Below are positions 25,424 to 37,565 of a stretch of 64,000 bases of DNA, one piece after another. The notes below the pieces were generated by a model, which saw nothing but the letters and a program-made list of their open reading frames with translations, made no database searches and was not told the origin of the DNA. Made by a program: the position numbers and the translations under genes. Within the stretch, counting starts at the first letter, position 1, and each line of letters starts with the position of its first letter. The DNA comes from Salticus scenicus (lineage: Eukaryota; Arthropoda; Arachnida; Araneae; Salticidae): contig OZ005649.1 in the NCBI GenBank assembly GCA_963930645.1, positions 38,859,664 to 38,923,663 on the forward strand, given 5' to 3'.

Positions 25424-25799
25424 TACTCTTGCCGGTAGTCAAAAGCAATGTTATTCTGTGAGGATATATGTTTCCACAATACCCATTACCTAATATTCTT
25501 TTTCCGAAAACTGGTTTTTTGCATTTTATTTTCTAGCCCCCTTCCCCCCCCCCCCCCCCCCCAAAAAAAAAAAAAAAAAAAAAAAAATGCAGTTTATTTT
25601 TTTATTTATTATTTGTAGTATTTTTTATTCAAAAATACAATGTAAAAAATAAAAATAATTAAACTTTTTTAGAAAATGAGTGCAAATTTAACGGTTGTGA
25701 AATTTTCTAAATGTGAAAATGGAATTTAAATAATCATCAATTGTGGAAGCATATTTCCCCACTGAATAACATCACCTGTCGGTGAAGTTTGGTATTATA

Positions 25800-26002
25800 C
25801 AGTCGACAACAAAATTCTCCGAACACTAGCAAAAATTCCTATATAAAAAAAAGTACACTTATAACAGTTTTGTTAAATTAATCCTGTTTTTAGACTGACT
25901 AAGAACAGGATTCGACAACGATTTATTTAACAAAACTGTATTAAGTGTACATTTTTTACATAGGCATTTTTGCTAGTGTTCGGAGACTTTTGTTACCGAC
26001 TG
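25800..26002. mobile_element. Palindromic MITE, Tc1/mariner type
   Basis: Complete copy, ends CAGTCGACAAC and GTTACCGACTG with TA on both sides (25798-25799 and 26003-26004). The arms pair through CTAGCAAAAAT..CCTAT and AGTACACTTA. A C run and an A run lie to its left at about 25547-25587. Confidence 0.75.
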
Positions 26003-26128
26003 TACTAAGAAAAGCAAACTTAAAAAACAAAACTTTTAGAAAGAAGTTGCAATTATTGGCATATCTATGTAATGTGCTGTTAGCGCTCAAAAATTGAGAT
26101 TCCTAATATCCTCATAACATTTTACATG

Positions 26129-26163
<35 letters not shown>

Positions 26164-26557
26164 AAGGGGATTGCCCATTGCGCAGCACTAGTGCGACGTA
26201 AAACTCATCCAACCAGCCAAACAACCGTCAACACTAAGCGGCTCCGGGCCCTGCTCACTCTTCCAATCCCAAAGGGTAGTTTCCTTGTTTGAACAGATTT
26301 TACGTTGTACTAGTGCCACGCTGTGGACAATTGGCAACGGTCCGGGACTCATTATAGGGTTGTTCTGAGATATGCCATCCTCTACAGGTTGAGTGTATTT
26401 TACGTCGCACTAGTGCTGCAGTTAGATAGACTTGGTGTCTTCGACGTTTATCGCCAAACGTGTCGGTACCATATTCTAGGAATCTGCATCCGCAATTCCC
26501 TGCACTAAGCCTAACCTTTAGCGGTCTCAGAGACCGATGTTCCGGTATAAGGGTTAA

Positions 26558-27099
26558 TCATTTCGTTACAGTAACCTTACGTGAGATGGTATATAAGCCG
26601 AATGTAGGAAGCAAAAGGTAATTTCACTGAAAGAAATGACTGGGTCAAAGTCGTTTTAAACTTGGGTTACTTTGACCCAACATTTTAAAACGCTATCCCT
26701 TTTTTTAGGACTGAGGGCCTATTAGTCTCAGACAGCGATTTTTGCGTTGTCGTTTTCAATAGTTGGACATTTGTCGAAATCATTTTTCGATAGTTGGACA
26801 TTTATCGAAATCTAAAATTTATCGAAAATATAATTGAATAATTTGAAAGCGATGCTATAATTGGGAAGAAAAAAACTAATAGTCCTCCGTCCTAAACTAA
26901 ATTCTGCTTTTGCCAGAATTTCATCAAAATCATTTTTTTTTTTTTCATGGCCATAAAAACTTGAAATAAACGCATTTTAAAATAAACGCATACAAAAATA
27001 ATTCATTTGTAACAAATAAATATGGCAGTTATTTCCGAAACTTAAATTAATTTCTTAAACTTACATTAGCGACAAAAAGAACAGAATAAATAAAATAAA

Positions 27100-27133
<34 letters not shown>

Positions 27134-29503
27134 ATGGGAAAAATGCTCAGAAAAGTTACAGCAGTTTCCTCTATTTATTTTTATCTTTGATCTGAGCACT
27201 TCGCTAAGAAGAAAACTATTCTCCCCTCCTTTCCGAACAGATGAAAATTCGTCGACCTCAACATGTAGATAAACATCCCATTCCTTCTGCAGATAGCAGA
27301 AAGCGTACGACTTACATAATTTTTTCGCGTCAGACGTGCAGTCATTAAAATGGTATGGAAAAAAAAAAAAAAAAAAAAGAGGCTAGTGGAGGTCCGTTCC
27401 TTGTCTGTGCGATTTTGTAACTCTGGGAAAGTGCTCTTGGAAAGGAATGTAAAAAATTAAAGAGGCTATAAGAAGTACTTCCCTTTGTAATCGCTTGTTT
27501 TATTGTGACTTTAGAATAGGGCTTCCATAAATTCTGCTAGTCAGTTGTATTGTATTCTTAAAAGCTATGATCTGCTTCGTTGTTCAATGGTGAACGCCGT
27601 TGGGAGCGCGGCATATTGGATGGCCCTGAGTCGTCCTCAGATTGTAAACGTGCTCTTCTGGCCACCAAACCGTGGCTCGGCCAGGATCGTGGGCCCTTGT
27701 CCCGATATTGACTCACTCAGGTTGGTCCGAAGGTGATAGTAAGGGCCTTGTAATCCTGACTGCCGGCCATGCATGGGCCACTGCCTGCTGTCATGTGGCA
27801 GGTACATTGCTGTCGTGGCGGTTATGACTTGCATAATGTTGGGACGTCACTGACGGGACTGTATGGATACCCTTTGTATCTGGGACAGTTGGTGATGGGG
27901 CGCGCGAGCGCGCCACCTCTCTCTTTCCAGAAACTTGGGGGGGGGGGGTCAAAATGTCTAGCAGAGTGCTGTTTGCTGCAATATCTCTAGGCGAAAAAGA
28001 GAGGAAGAAACGTATTTGTTTTGTTTTGATTTTTATTTTTACTGTGGCGACGGATAGCTGTCGATCTGATTCAGTTAGGAAGAAAAATATGTGAGTGTAA
28101 TTCGCCTTTGCTTCAACCCCCCCCCCCCCTTCCTCCCTCATTACATTTTGAAATATAAGTAAATATCTGAAGTTAAAATTTCACTAATAAAGCCAGTTGC
28201 AGTAATTAATTATTTTATTGTTAATTTTTAATTTTAATTTAAAATATTTTAATTCTTCTATTTTTTTTTTTTTTTTTTGCGTGTGTGTGTGTGAAAATTA
28301 TTAAAAGAATACGCTACTGAAAAATCTCTCCTAAAGTTTTTCCACAATGATATATTGATAGCACATCAAATTCCGAGACACGTTTGTGAACTTATATATC
28401 AGAACTTTTATAAAAAGTTTTTTTTTTTTTTTTAATTTATATTTACAGAACTTTTATATAAAAAATGTTCTTTTGACATGAATTCACCAGAACATTTTTG
28501 TCAAAACTATTTTTGGTAAAAGTACTTGCTGAACTTTTGTGTTAAAACTTTAATTGTAAAAGTTGTTGTGAACCAGCTTAACTGGAACTTTTTGAAAAAG
28601 TTCAATAACTGTTCTGAACCTTGCTTGAAACTAATTTGTCTGAAAATATTTTTAAAATAGGAATTGCGGGCAGTGTTGCCAACTTATAGTGACATTTTAT
28701 TTAATAATCACCACTTATTTTGAAAAATGATGCTAGTTTTGATAATGGTCGATTAGATAACACTGTTTGCGGGTCAAGCATACCATGACATGGATCAAAC
28801 CACCCATACATGGGGTTGTTTAACCCAAAATAGTTCCTCACAAAACTAGCTGTCGGGCTTCACCTAAATTAAGGAGAGTAAACTGATTATGTAATTTTTA
28901 GTACAACTATCAAAATGATATATAAATGACCTGCCTTATCCCATAGTTAATTGTTTATCTTACAATTTGTAAAATTCGGATCAACCCTCCCCAATCTCCC
29001 CACTTAATTCAGTATTATTCTAATAAGAAACAACTCAGAGAATTTATTCATAAAATTTTATTTTGTATTTAACTAACTTTTCATAGTACATTGCATCACA
29101 GAAAAAACCTTGTTCAATCACAAACTTCTTATAAATGTCAGTTTTGTTTGCATTCATTCACAAAAAACATACTCTTTACCTAAAAATAAAAATGTATATA
29201 AATTTAAAAATATTGTACAAAAATAAGAAATGCACAGAGAATAAAATAATTATAAATCGATTAATACCGAAATGGTTTAAAATACAGGGTTTAAACTTCC
29301 TGATATTATTAGTTTTGAGTTACACTAATAATGGACACATATACACCTGATGGATGGCATCGTAAAACGTGTAATTATAGCAGAAACCCAGTTTTAAAAA
29401 TCTGATTCGAAAACAGTACTTTCTCTTAAGTAAGAGAAAATTAATTAAAATGATATAACTGTTCTAATTTTGGTCATTTAAAAAAATATTTTAAAGTCTT
29501 TAA
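26558..29503. other. Non-coding region with simple repeats and one GC-rich patch
   Basis: No gene is supported. It holds A or T runs (about 26933, 27104, 27359, 28260, 28420) and a duplicated CGATAGTTGGACATTT..CGAAAT segment (26745-26815). A GC-rich patch at about 27575-27945 has open frames on both strands but no recognisable domain; it may be an unknown repeat. Around 28390-28610 the motif GAACTTTT..AAAAGTT recurs several times in both orientations. Confidence 0.5.
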
Positions 29504-29725
29504 CCCCTTAACGCGCGCTGTCCTCGCTGCGAGGACGCAAAATTTAAGATCCAGCTGCAAAAATTCATCCCGGAAAATTTTTAGCAAAAATTTGCGTTTA
29601 TAACATATCAGAAAAGGCCGGTTTTTTAAACCTTAAAATTTAAAATTTCTTTTGGTTTAATTAAGTTCATGAATTCCGGTGGCAGTATAATTTAAATGTT
29701 TCAAATTGTCTTGCGCCGCAAAGGG
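29504..29725. mobile_element. TTAA-flanked MITE, piggyBac-like
   Basis: 222 bp between TTAA motifs (29500-29503 and 29726-29729). Ends CCCCTTAACGCG and GCGCCGCAAAGGG are imperfect inverted repeats. Just inside the left end is the palindrome GTCCTCGCTGCGAGGAC. Confidence 0.55.
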
Positions 29726-29729
29726 TTAA

Positions 29730-30333
29730 TATGAAGTATGAAGAAACATCATGATTTGATGATGCTATGACGATTCATGATCCAATCTATTAAAAAACAC
29801 CTGATCATGAAGGGTTTATTTAATTCACGCCATAAATAACACGAAAAACAGTATAACTTCTTTTTACCCATATATATGGTATATTATTGTGTGATTTGTT
29901 TTACCCTAGTGAAAAAAAAAAAAAAATAATAATAATTTTCCAATTGACCAACTTTGCATAAATAGTAGTATAAAATATATAAGAAATGGCTTAAAAATAC
30001 AGGGCAGATGTTTTTCTTTATTTAGTCTTCTTTTTTACCTTATTTTAAACAGTTTTTCAACTTATACTACCTACTTAACTCTAAAAAATAAAGAATTAAA
30101 TCACGAAAGAATTAAAAAATTTAAAATTTCTATCTTTTTGTGACACCTTGTACGCAATATAACGTCATATTTTATAAAGTTACTTAGAATATTTCTTAGT
30201 AACATTATGTGTATTTTATGTTTAGATTATTTTATTTATATGAAAGGAAATTGGTGCATTAGCGCTGTTTCCGTACTATCTTCCCCATCAGTAACCGAGA
30301 AGTTGTACTCTCTAAGCTATAAAACGATAAGTA
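29730..30333. other. AT-rich sequence without recognisable features
   Basis: No gene or repeat match seen; short A and AAT runs near 29913-29938. Confidence 0.5.
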
Positions 30334-31230
30334 GGGGAAGGGTGGGCAAAATGGGGTGGTAGGGCAAAACGGGGTTTTTGATAACCCCGCTTATACAATG
30401 CTGTCATCTGTATGTCGTTGCTATAGGTTGTGGGCGCCGTATCTGATATTCATTTACACGTGAGATACTGCTTGCAGAGTCACAGACACATACGCTTCCA
30501 AGATTTATGCACTTTTTCATTACCCTGATATAAATTAAGTGTGATATTTGGATATTTTAATTGTTAGGTTAGATTGCAGATACGAACGTGACAGTTTGTA
30601 TTAACTAAAAGGGATGTTTTTTAATTGAATTGCATGAAAGAGTAGAACTGCATTCAGTGTGATTTATTATGTAGGCTTAGTTGTTTTGCATGGCTGCTTG
30701 TAGGGCAAAACGGGGTATCTCGAGGTGGGGTCAAAAGGAAATGGTCAGAAGGTCAAATGGCAAAAAACTCGGGTGTCGGGCAGTTCACAAGCCAAGAGAA
30801 GTCGAGTTCCTACCCTACCAACAGACGACACATCGTCACACAGTGATCCAGACGATGTACATGTTACATGCTTGTACAGTCACGAAATATGTGCAAGATT
30901 AGCACAAGGAGAAGGATGAATCAAGTGCAGTGAATGTAACAAATGGGTTTATGACTTGTGCGCCGGTGTTGATGAGGACGATGACAGGTTCGTATATGAA
31001 CTGTGTCAGTAAAGTTTGTTAAGTTGAGAGGTACCCCATTTTGCCCTATCCGGTAGGGCAAAATGGATAAGTTTGCAGCTTTGAATATATTCATATGCAG
31101 ATCATAAAATATGCGGTGTATTTCAAATTCCCACACAGCAGAACAAACGCTATGATTGTAAAATTGAAATAAATATTACCAGTTATTGGCCAGAATAACC
31201 TTAAGTACCTCATTTTGCCCACCCTTCCCC
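30334..31230 (+). mobile_element. pogo/Tigger-like transposon remnant
   Basis: 897 bp with inverted ends GGGGAAGGGTGGGCAAAATG, each bordered by TA. The motif TAGGGCAAAA recurs inside, near both ends and at 30705. The middle encodes a damaged C-terminal piece: across a stop at about 30917 the frame reads HEICARLAQGEG, then IKCSECNKWVYDLCAGV and ...VYELC. This resembles the PHD-like zinc finger at the C-terminus of many arthropod pogo-type transposases. The DDE domain is missing, so it is non-autonomous. Confidence 0.65.
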
Positions 31231-31494
31231 TACCTGATTCGAAACTAGGTCACCCACACCCACTGCCCGTTTAGAGTTTTTCGCCTTTTCTCAAAAACTT
31301 CTGTAAAAAATACTACGATACCTTAGAAAGAGCCTCATGGAGAGCAGTCTATCGAGGTCTAGGTTACTACGATAGACAATTTGTCTGAAACCTCAACCAA
31401 ACGATCGTGCTGTTGAATAATAATAATAGTAATAATAATAATGATAATCTTAAAAATGTGAGACAGGCAACATTAAAATAAAAAATTTGATAAA

Positions 31495-32175
31495 CACTCT
31501 GGCATTAAACCAATAAAAATTACAACGTTAGGAACGCCGAAGCGTAAAAATATGGGAAGACTACAGCTGTTTCGGTAGCCTTTAGCGTACCGTCTTCAGT
31601 GCATAAAGATAACTGGAACTGGAGAAGTTCTCATATACATAGACGAGAAACCGAATTCTGTTCAACCAATAGGATTACGGGAAAGGTGGGGAGAGTGGCC
31701 AATAGGAATTTTAGATACGCTAGTTGTGTAAACTGTAGAAAAATTAAGAAAATGTGGACCGAATGTAAAATTTCAAACAACCAGACAAACAGGGAACAGC
31801 GAAATCACAATTGACAAGATTTTTAAGATTTTTATAATTATAAAAATCTTCAAAGATATCGAATTCATGAATCGATTTAGGTCTGCAAATTATTTTATCT
31901 GAAAATGTGTAGTTAAAAAATATGATTTTCCTCCCAGCAATGCTTAGAAATAACCAATTTATTGGATTCTTGTTTACGGACGTAATTAATATGTTCTTTT
32001 AGACGGAATTTTAGACTGCGTTTGGTTTGGGCAATGCATGAGAAAGCGCACTGACAGGAAACATTATAGATACCCCAAGAGCTATACTAATCAATTGGAT
32101 ATTTTAGATGAGAAAGGCAAAAAAATTATTTTAAAATCATGTTGTTTAAGAATTTTAGCTATGACATGACTGGAT
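31495..32175 (-). mobile_element. Penelope-like element fragment
   Basis: Minus-oriented. The terminal repeat (about 31495-31740, hammerhead-like motif 31558-31603) is followed by a broken GIY-YIG endonuclease (about 31823-32065) recognisable from ICRPKSIHEFDIFEDF and a decayed YIG region. It belongs to the same subfamily as 32250-37690. Confidence 0.7.
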
Positions 32176-32611
32176 CTAAGTAAATAGGTTAAAATAATAC
32201 TCATAAGTCAGAATAAAAGTGAATAATACACAAAGCCTGTTTAAGCTTGACAAATATTAAAAGGAGACATGGCGCTGGATTATTAAACCAATAAAAATTG
32301 CAACCTTAAGAACGTCGAAGAGAAAAAAAATATGGGAAGCATACAGCTATTTCGGTAGCCTTTAGCGTTCCTTCTTCAGTGCATAAAGATATCTGGAACT
32401 GAAGAAGTGCTCATATATATAGAAGAGGGACCGAATTATGTTCAACCAATAGGATTACGTTAAAAATGGGGAAAGTGGCCAATAGGAATTTTAGAAACGC
32501 TAGTTGTGTTAACTGTAGAAAAATTAAACAAATGTGGACCGATTGTAAAATTTCCAACAACCAGAAGAGTAGAGAACAGCTAAATCACAATTGACAAGAT
32601 TTTTAAGATTT

Positions 32612-32860
32612 TTATAAATATGTATAAAAAGCTTCAAAGAAATCGAGTTCATGAATGGATTTAGGTCTGCAAATATTTTTACCTGAATCAAATTTAAAAT
32701 TATGATTTTCCTCCCAACAATGCTTAGAAATAGCCGATTTATTGGTTTCTTGTTTACGGCCGTAATTAATCTGTTCTTTTAGACGGAATTCGAGACTGCG
32801 TTTTGTTTGGCAAATGTATGACAAACTGCACTGAGAGGAAATATTATAAATGCCCCAAGA
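32612..32860 (-). pseudogene. Penelope GIY-YIG endonuclease fragment
   Basis: Minus-strand frame with SYICQTKRSLEFRLKEQ, ETNKSAISKHCWEENHNF and IHELDFFEAF. The YIG motif is changed to YIC, so activity would be doubtful even if expressed. Confidence 0.75.
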
Positions 32861-33279
32861 ATTATACTTACCTATCAGATCTTTTAGCCGAGAAAAGGTA
32901 AGTTTATTGAAAGGAGAAAAAATAATTTAAAAATCATGTTGTTTAAGAATTTTAGCTAGAACATGACTGGATCTAGGACAATAGGGCAAAACAATACTGA
33001 TATTTGAAGAGACTGATTTAATGGATGAAGTACGAAGGAGTTGTAATTTTTGGATAACTTTGCCTATACTGGAAGGATTCTAACATCTGCCAATTGCTAT
33101 AACTTTCAGATATTTTATTTCAGAGTTTACTAAAACTGGATCAGGACAAATATTAAGCGCATGATTAACAAAAGCATAGAAAACAGCCATTTTTGGGGTA
33201 AGTGGATGGCATGAACGCGCATGAGGAGGTAGAGAGACTGCAAAATTTTACGATAAACGGGGGTGGAAAATCCATCTAC

Positions 33280-34307
33280 CACAGTGGTCGGAATTTCAAA
33301 AAAGCTGGCCAAACGTCGAAATTAAAGAAAACAAGGGAAATTGTGATGTATATATATGTTTTCGAGGTCGCTGAATCCGAATCTGACATTGGTTTTTTGA
33401 AAACTTCAAAGGCAAACTCAAAAACAAGATGGCGGATCCAATATGGCAGACAAAAAATTAAAAAATTAATATAAGATGGATAATTCTTACATTAAGGGGT
33501 TTTTGAGGGCACTGGATTCAAATTTGACGTTAGTTTTCATAAAAAAAGTGATATTACACTCAAAAACAAGATGGCGAATCCAATATGGCGGATCAAAAAT
33601 CAAAAAATTGATAGATGAAGGATAATTTTCACATTTAAGGGTTTTTGAGGGCGCTAAATTCAAATTTGATATCAGTTTTTATAAAAAAAAGTGATCTTGC
33701 ACTCAAAAACAAGATGGCGGATCCAATATGGCAGACCAAAGTCCAAAAAATTAAAAAAGTAAATTAAAAAGTAAAAATTAAATTAAAAAGTTAAAACGCT
33801 TTTACACATACAGGGGCAGGCGGGGGCACCCAATTCTTTAACGGCTGAATAAAATGGACATCTCTTAACACTCTCCACTTTGAATCAATGCGGGATCTTG
33901 CGAGATAAAAAAGTTTCCATACTTTGAAACTTTTGGTTATGTTATAATTGAGGTTAACTTCAAAAAGCCGCTCAAGAGATCACTTGATGAAAAAAAAATA
34001 GGAATACAGCATAAATATTATCTACTAACCTCCCCAATTGTCTGCCATATTTTGTTGAATGTTGTTGTTGCGAAATTTTCCGAGAAACACTATTTGTTTA
34101 ACTGTTAAAATGCATTAACAATTAAAAAGAAAAAATTGTCACGTTTTCCGCCAGCCTACACTTAGAAATATGTAGATAGAATAAATTTTCCACCTCACAG
34201 TTTCATTCAGTGGCTCCCTCTGAAGGTATTTCCGCGGTACTTACGTCTAAAAACGCGCCTAAATTTTTCGACTTTTGGCCAGCTTTTTTGAAATTCCGAC
34301 CACTGTG
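33280..34307. mobile_element. TIR transposon with CACAGTGG ends and 4-bp target duplication
   Basis: Ends are inverted repeats starting CACAGTGGTCGGAATTTC and continuing to about 30 bp. CTAC flanks both sides (33276-33279 and 34308-34311); removing the element and one CTAC restores the Penelope reading frame, which supports the boundaries. Four-base duplications with CAC termini are known for Chapaev-type elements. No transposase is seen. The interior has three units of about 130 bp, each with AAGATGGCGG or AAGATGGCGA next to ATCCAATATGGC. Confidence 0.7.
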
Positions 34308-34365
34308 CTACGGTACGAGGGACAAGGGTATCAAGAAAAAGAAGTGAGCCATTATTTTCTATTTC

Positions 34366-34563
34366 CTAAGTAAACTGGACATTACTGTCTATGAAATTTA
34401 AAGTTTCCAAGACATGATCAATATTGTGACAAGATGTGTCGATAAGCGTAAAGGTTTCATCAGCGTAACGGGTCCAAAAAGGAAAAGACATTTTCTTAAA
34501 AAGCCTACATTTAAAATAATGCATTTGAGTATCTGCGCGAATAGTGGAGAGAGAGAATCCCAC
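34366..34563 (-). pseudogene. Penelope reverse transcriptase fragment (YADD region)
   Basis: Minus-strand frame with MHYFKCRLFKKMSFPFW followed by YADETFTLID, the Penelope RT catalytic block with the second Asp replaced by Glu. It is part of the minus half of the pair. Confidence 0.75.
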
Positions 34564-34766
34564 GGCTAAACCTTTAGATTGATGATAGAATTTACTTTGG
34601 AAAGAAAAAGTCGTTTGTGATAAACAAATGCGGGTTAGAGAAATTAATTCTTGTGTTTAACCTTGTAAGTAACCGAACTTTTCAATTATGGCCCTTATAT
34701 TGCTCTGCCCCTTGATCCTTCCTTCAATAACTAATTAAAGTTAAATCTGCTATAAAAAATTGCCCG

Positions 34767-35265
34767 TTGTATTTAGACTCAACTAAATCTCATCTTATCC
34801 CTTCTACAGCTAACTGTGCCGGATTTTACGCATTACCAAAAGTCCATAAACCCAATATCCCATTTCGTCCCATAGTCTATGATATCGGTACAGCCTCCCA
34901 TCTTTTAGCTAAATTTCTAAATACAATTTTTGCTCCCATTCTTTCTACAAATATTTATACTGTAAAAAATCTATTAATTTCGCTAAAAATATTCAAAACT
35001 GCCCTCATACTAATCTTACTGTGGTCTCATTTGATGTAAAATCCCTTTTCACTAATGTTACAATAGATGGCGCCCTCTCATGTCTGAAAATGAAATTAAA
35101 AGAGTTTCATTTCACGTCTTTTGAAATACAAGAATTAATTTCTCTAACACGCATTTGTTTATCGCAAACTACTTTTTCTTTCCAAAGTAAATTCTATCGT
35201 CAATCTGAAGATTTAGTCATGGGATCCCCTCTCTCCCCTATTTTAGCAGATATTTACATGCATTA
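34767..35265 (+). pseudogene. Penelope reverse transcriptase, N-terminal half, frameshifted
   Basis: Frame one has FYALPKVHKPNIPFRPIV and the following helix region. After a shift near 35025 frame two has VSFDVKSLFTNVTIDGALSC, then MGSPLSPILADIYMHY. These are the RT fingers and the first catalytic Asp block of Penelope-type RT. The two frames overlap by about 18 bases, so one small indel explains the break. Confidence 0.8.
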
Positions 35266-35270
35266 TATAC

Positions 35271-36889
35271 ATTCAGTGGAGGTCCTGTGTTGAGACTCAA
35301 AACGGTTTTGGGCTTTGTTTGTGTGTTTGTCTGTCGCGCGATAACGGCTGCAAAAATCATGCTATTGACTTAAAATTTGGTACACAAATTCATACATCTA
35401 ACAAAATCAGCTGTATAGTTTTGGGTGTGTATTCCATTTGTACTTCATGTACAGGAACACGCCAGAATTTTTCTTATCATTACGGCCTATGGGAAGAACT
35501 TGTAGGTACCGCGATATCGGCAGCACAAATCCCGCTATTGACTTGCAATTTGGTACACATATGCATGAGTCCGACGGAATTAGCTGTGTAGTATTGGGTG
35601 TGTATTCCATTTGTATTTCGTGTACAGGGACACACCAATTTTTTTCTTATCATTACAGCCCATGGGTAGAATTTGTATGTACCGCATTAGCGGCCACAAA
35701 AATGCTCTAATTGACTTGCAAATTGGCACATATATTCAGGCTCTGCATAGAAATAGCTAAATAATTTTTTATATCTATATATTTTTATGGATTGTGTACA
35801 GGGGCACATCAAAATTCTTATCATTACAACATATTAGGGGAATTTCGTTTAGATGCATTTTGACATTATTACTTTTTTATTAACAAAATGAAATTAGAGT
35901 ACATTACTGACATGCTTAAACTAGTGTTTTCAGCATAAAATAGGTGCTCTTAGTCTTAATTATTACAGGACCATGCAAAAGTGTTCTGACAGTGTAAAGT
36001 AATCAGCCAAATTACGTCAAGTACTGATCAATTATTCATGAAAAACGTAGAATAAGCTGAATAGTTTTTACTGATGTATACAATGTTTATGGTTCGTTTA
36101 CGGAGACGCATAAAATAATTTTGTGACATTTGAGTCTATGAACAAATTTTTATTTAAGCGCACTTTAATACGTTTATGTTGCATTCAACGTAATGGAATA
36201 AACATATATTATAAAGATGCTTAAAAGCATGTTTACCCTAGAAAAAGGATATGTATAGATTAAATAATTTATTTACGAGACCCTACAAATGAATTCCGAT
36301 GACGTACTATTATTTCAAATCAGGTTGAAATATTAATGAGTTATAATTAATTAAATAGTTGTATTCTTTTTAGTGTAAATAATTACTGTGGCTCCTTTTC
36401 TGGGATACATAACAGAATTTCGTACTATTACTGTCTACAGTCGGCATTTCTTAAAAGTGTATTTTACATGTTTGCACCTCGTTAAATATAATGAAATTTA
36501 TTAGAATTTTAAAAGAAGGCTTTTCAGTGGAGAAGTGTGGGCATAGAATTGGTAATTCATTTACAGGGTTACTAAAAATAATTTCGATATGTTATGAAAT
36601 CATTTTGCATGAAATTTAGTACAATAATTTATGAATTGCAGGGTATTAACAAATGTCAATCAGTTATTAGTAATATATATATATATATATATATACAGAT
36701 AGTTATAGAAAGAGAAACATAGAAGGGGTTGAGGGAGGCGGCAGCCCCCCTCAGAAACCGTTCTATTTATTTAGAAAACAGTCGAATCAATATATAATAT
36801 TATATAATAAGAAATTAAAAAAAAATGATCTGTTGAATAATGCATGATGCAAATAGGACGTTGAAGCTCCTGATCTGCAGATCCACTAG
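35271..36889 (+). mobile_element. Helitron-like insertion with 173-bp tandem repeat
   Basis: Interrupts the Penelope RT frame. The right end is GATCTGCAGATC (perfect palindrome, 36872-36883), CA, then CTAG before T, a Helitron-type 3' end. The left end lies near 35266-35271 but is not exact. Close to it is GTTTGTCTGTCGCGCG, then three units of about 173 bp starting near 35338, 35511 and 35683. Some 15 bases of Penelope sequence are missing at the site. An AT microsatellite lies at about 36672-36696. No Rep/helicase is seen. Confidence 0.6.
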
Positions 36890-36897
36890 TTAAGAAA

Positions 36898-37317
36898 ATG
36901 CCTTTTCCTTTTTTGACCTGTTACGCTGATGACAGCTTTACGCTTATCAATACATGTCGTCACAATATTGACCATGTATTAAAAACGTTAAATTCCATAG
37001 ACAGTAATATCCAGTTTACTTATGAAATAGAAAATAATGGCTCATCCGTTTATCGTAAAAGTTTTGCAGTCTGTCTACCTCGTCATGCGCGTTCATGTCA
37101 TGCACCTACCCAAAAAATGACTGCTCTCTATACTTTTATTAATCGTCCGCTTAACTTTTGTTCTGATCCTGTTTTAGTAAACTCTGAAATAAAATATCTG
37201 AAAGCCATAACAATTGACAGAATATATAGTATTTCCTGTCTTGCATCTGTAGTATTTCCTGTCAGTGCGGTTTGTCATACATTGGCCAAGCTAAACGCAG
37301 TCTCAAATTCCATCTAG
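36898..37317 (+). pseudogene. Penelope reverse transcriptase C-terminal half and thumb
   Basis: Opens with FPFLTCYADDSFTLINT (intact YADD), then HNIDHVLKTLN and YEIENNGS. A deletion follows, then VYRKSFAVCLPRHARSCH, MTALYTFINRPLNFCSDP and VNSEIKYLKAI. A deletion and a duplicated CTGTAGTATTTCCTGT segment lead into a shifted GIY-YIG start. It cannot be functional. Confidence 0.75.
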
Positions 37318-37565
37318 ATGAACATATTAATTACATCCGTAAACAAGAAACCAATAAATCGGCTATTTCGCTGTTCCACATTTGTCTGATTGTTGGAAGT
37401 TTTACAATCGGTCCACATTTTCTTAATTTTTCTACAGTTTACACAACTACCGTTTCTAAAATTCCTATTGGCCACATTCCCCACCTTTCCGTAATCCTAG
37501 TGGTTGAATAGGATTCAGTCACTCTTCTATATTTATGAGCATTTCTCCAGTTCCAGATATCTTTA

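Larger units (their letters stand above)
23600..26553. mobile_element. Probable 3-kb TTAA-flanked (piggyBac-like) element
   Basis: Left end CCCTTTGCCCGGAACATG and right end, reverse-complemented, CCCTTATACCGGAACATC are inverted repeats, each next to TTAA (23596-23599 and 26554-26557). Both are followed inward by a short palindrome, GGTCTCACAGACC and GGTCTCTGAGACC. TTAA duplication is the mark of piggyBac elements. No transposase is recognised. The interior holds dispersed repeats and three palindromic MITEs. There is no empty site to prove the boundary. Confidence 0.5.
32250..34665 (-). mobile_element. Penelope-like element, minus half of a head-to-head pair
   Basis: Minus-oriented from the terminal repeat (about 32250-32520) through GIY-YIG endonuclease (32612-32860) into reverse transcriptase (to about 34665). 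A TIR transposon interrupts it at 33280-34307. At about 34665 it meets the plus-oriented half. Reverse-transcriptase landmarks include YADE in place of YADD near 34460 and an LVPRTVDGFSTPVYRK region that joins across the insertion without a frame change. Confidence 0.75.

Noticed and set aside
27545..27990. GC-rich region with open frames on both strands
   Set aside because: No recognisable domain, splice sites or paralog; listed only as an unclassified patch.
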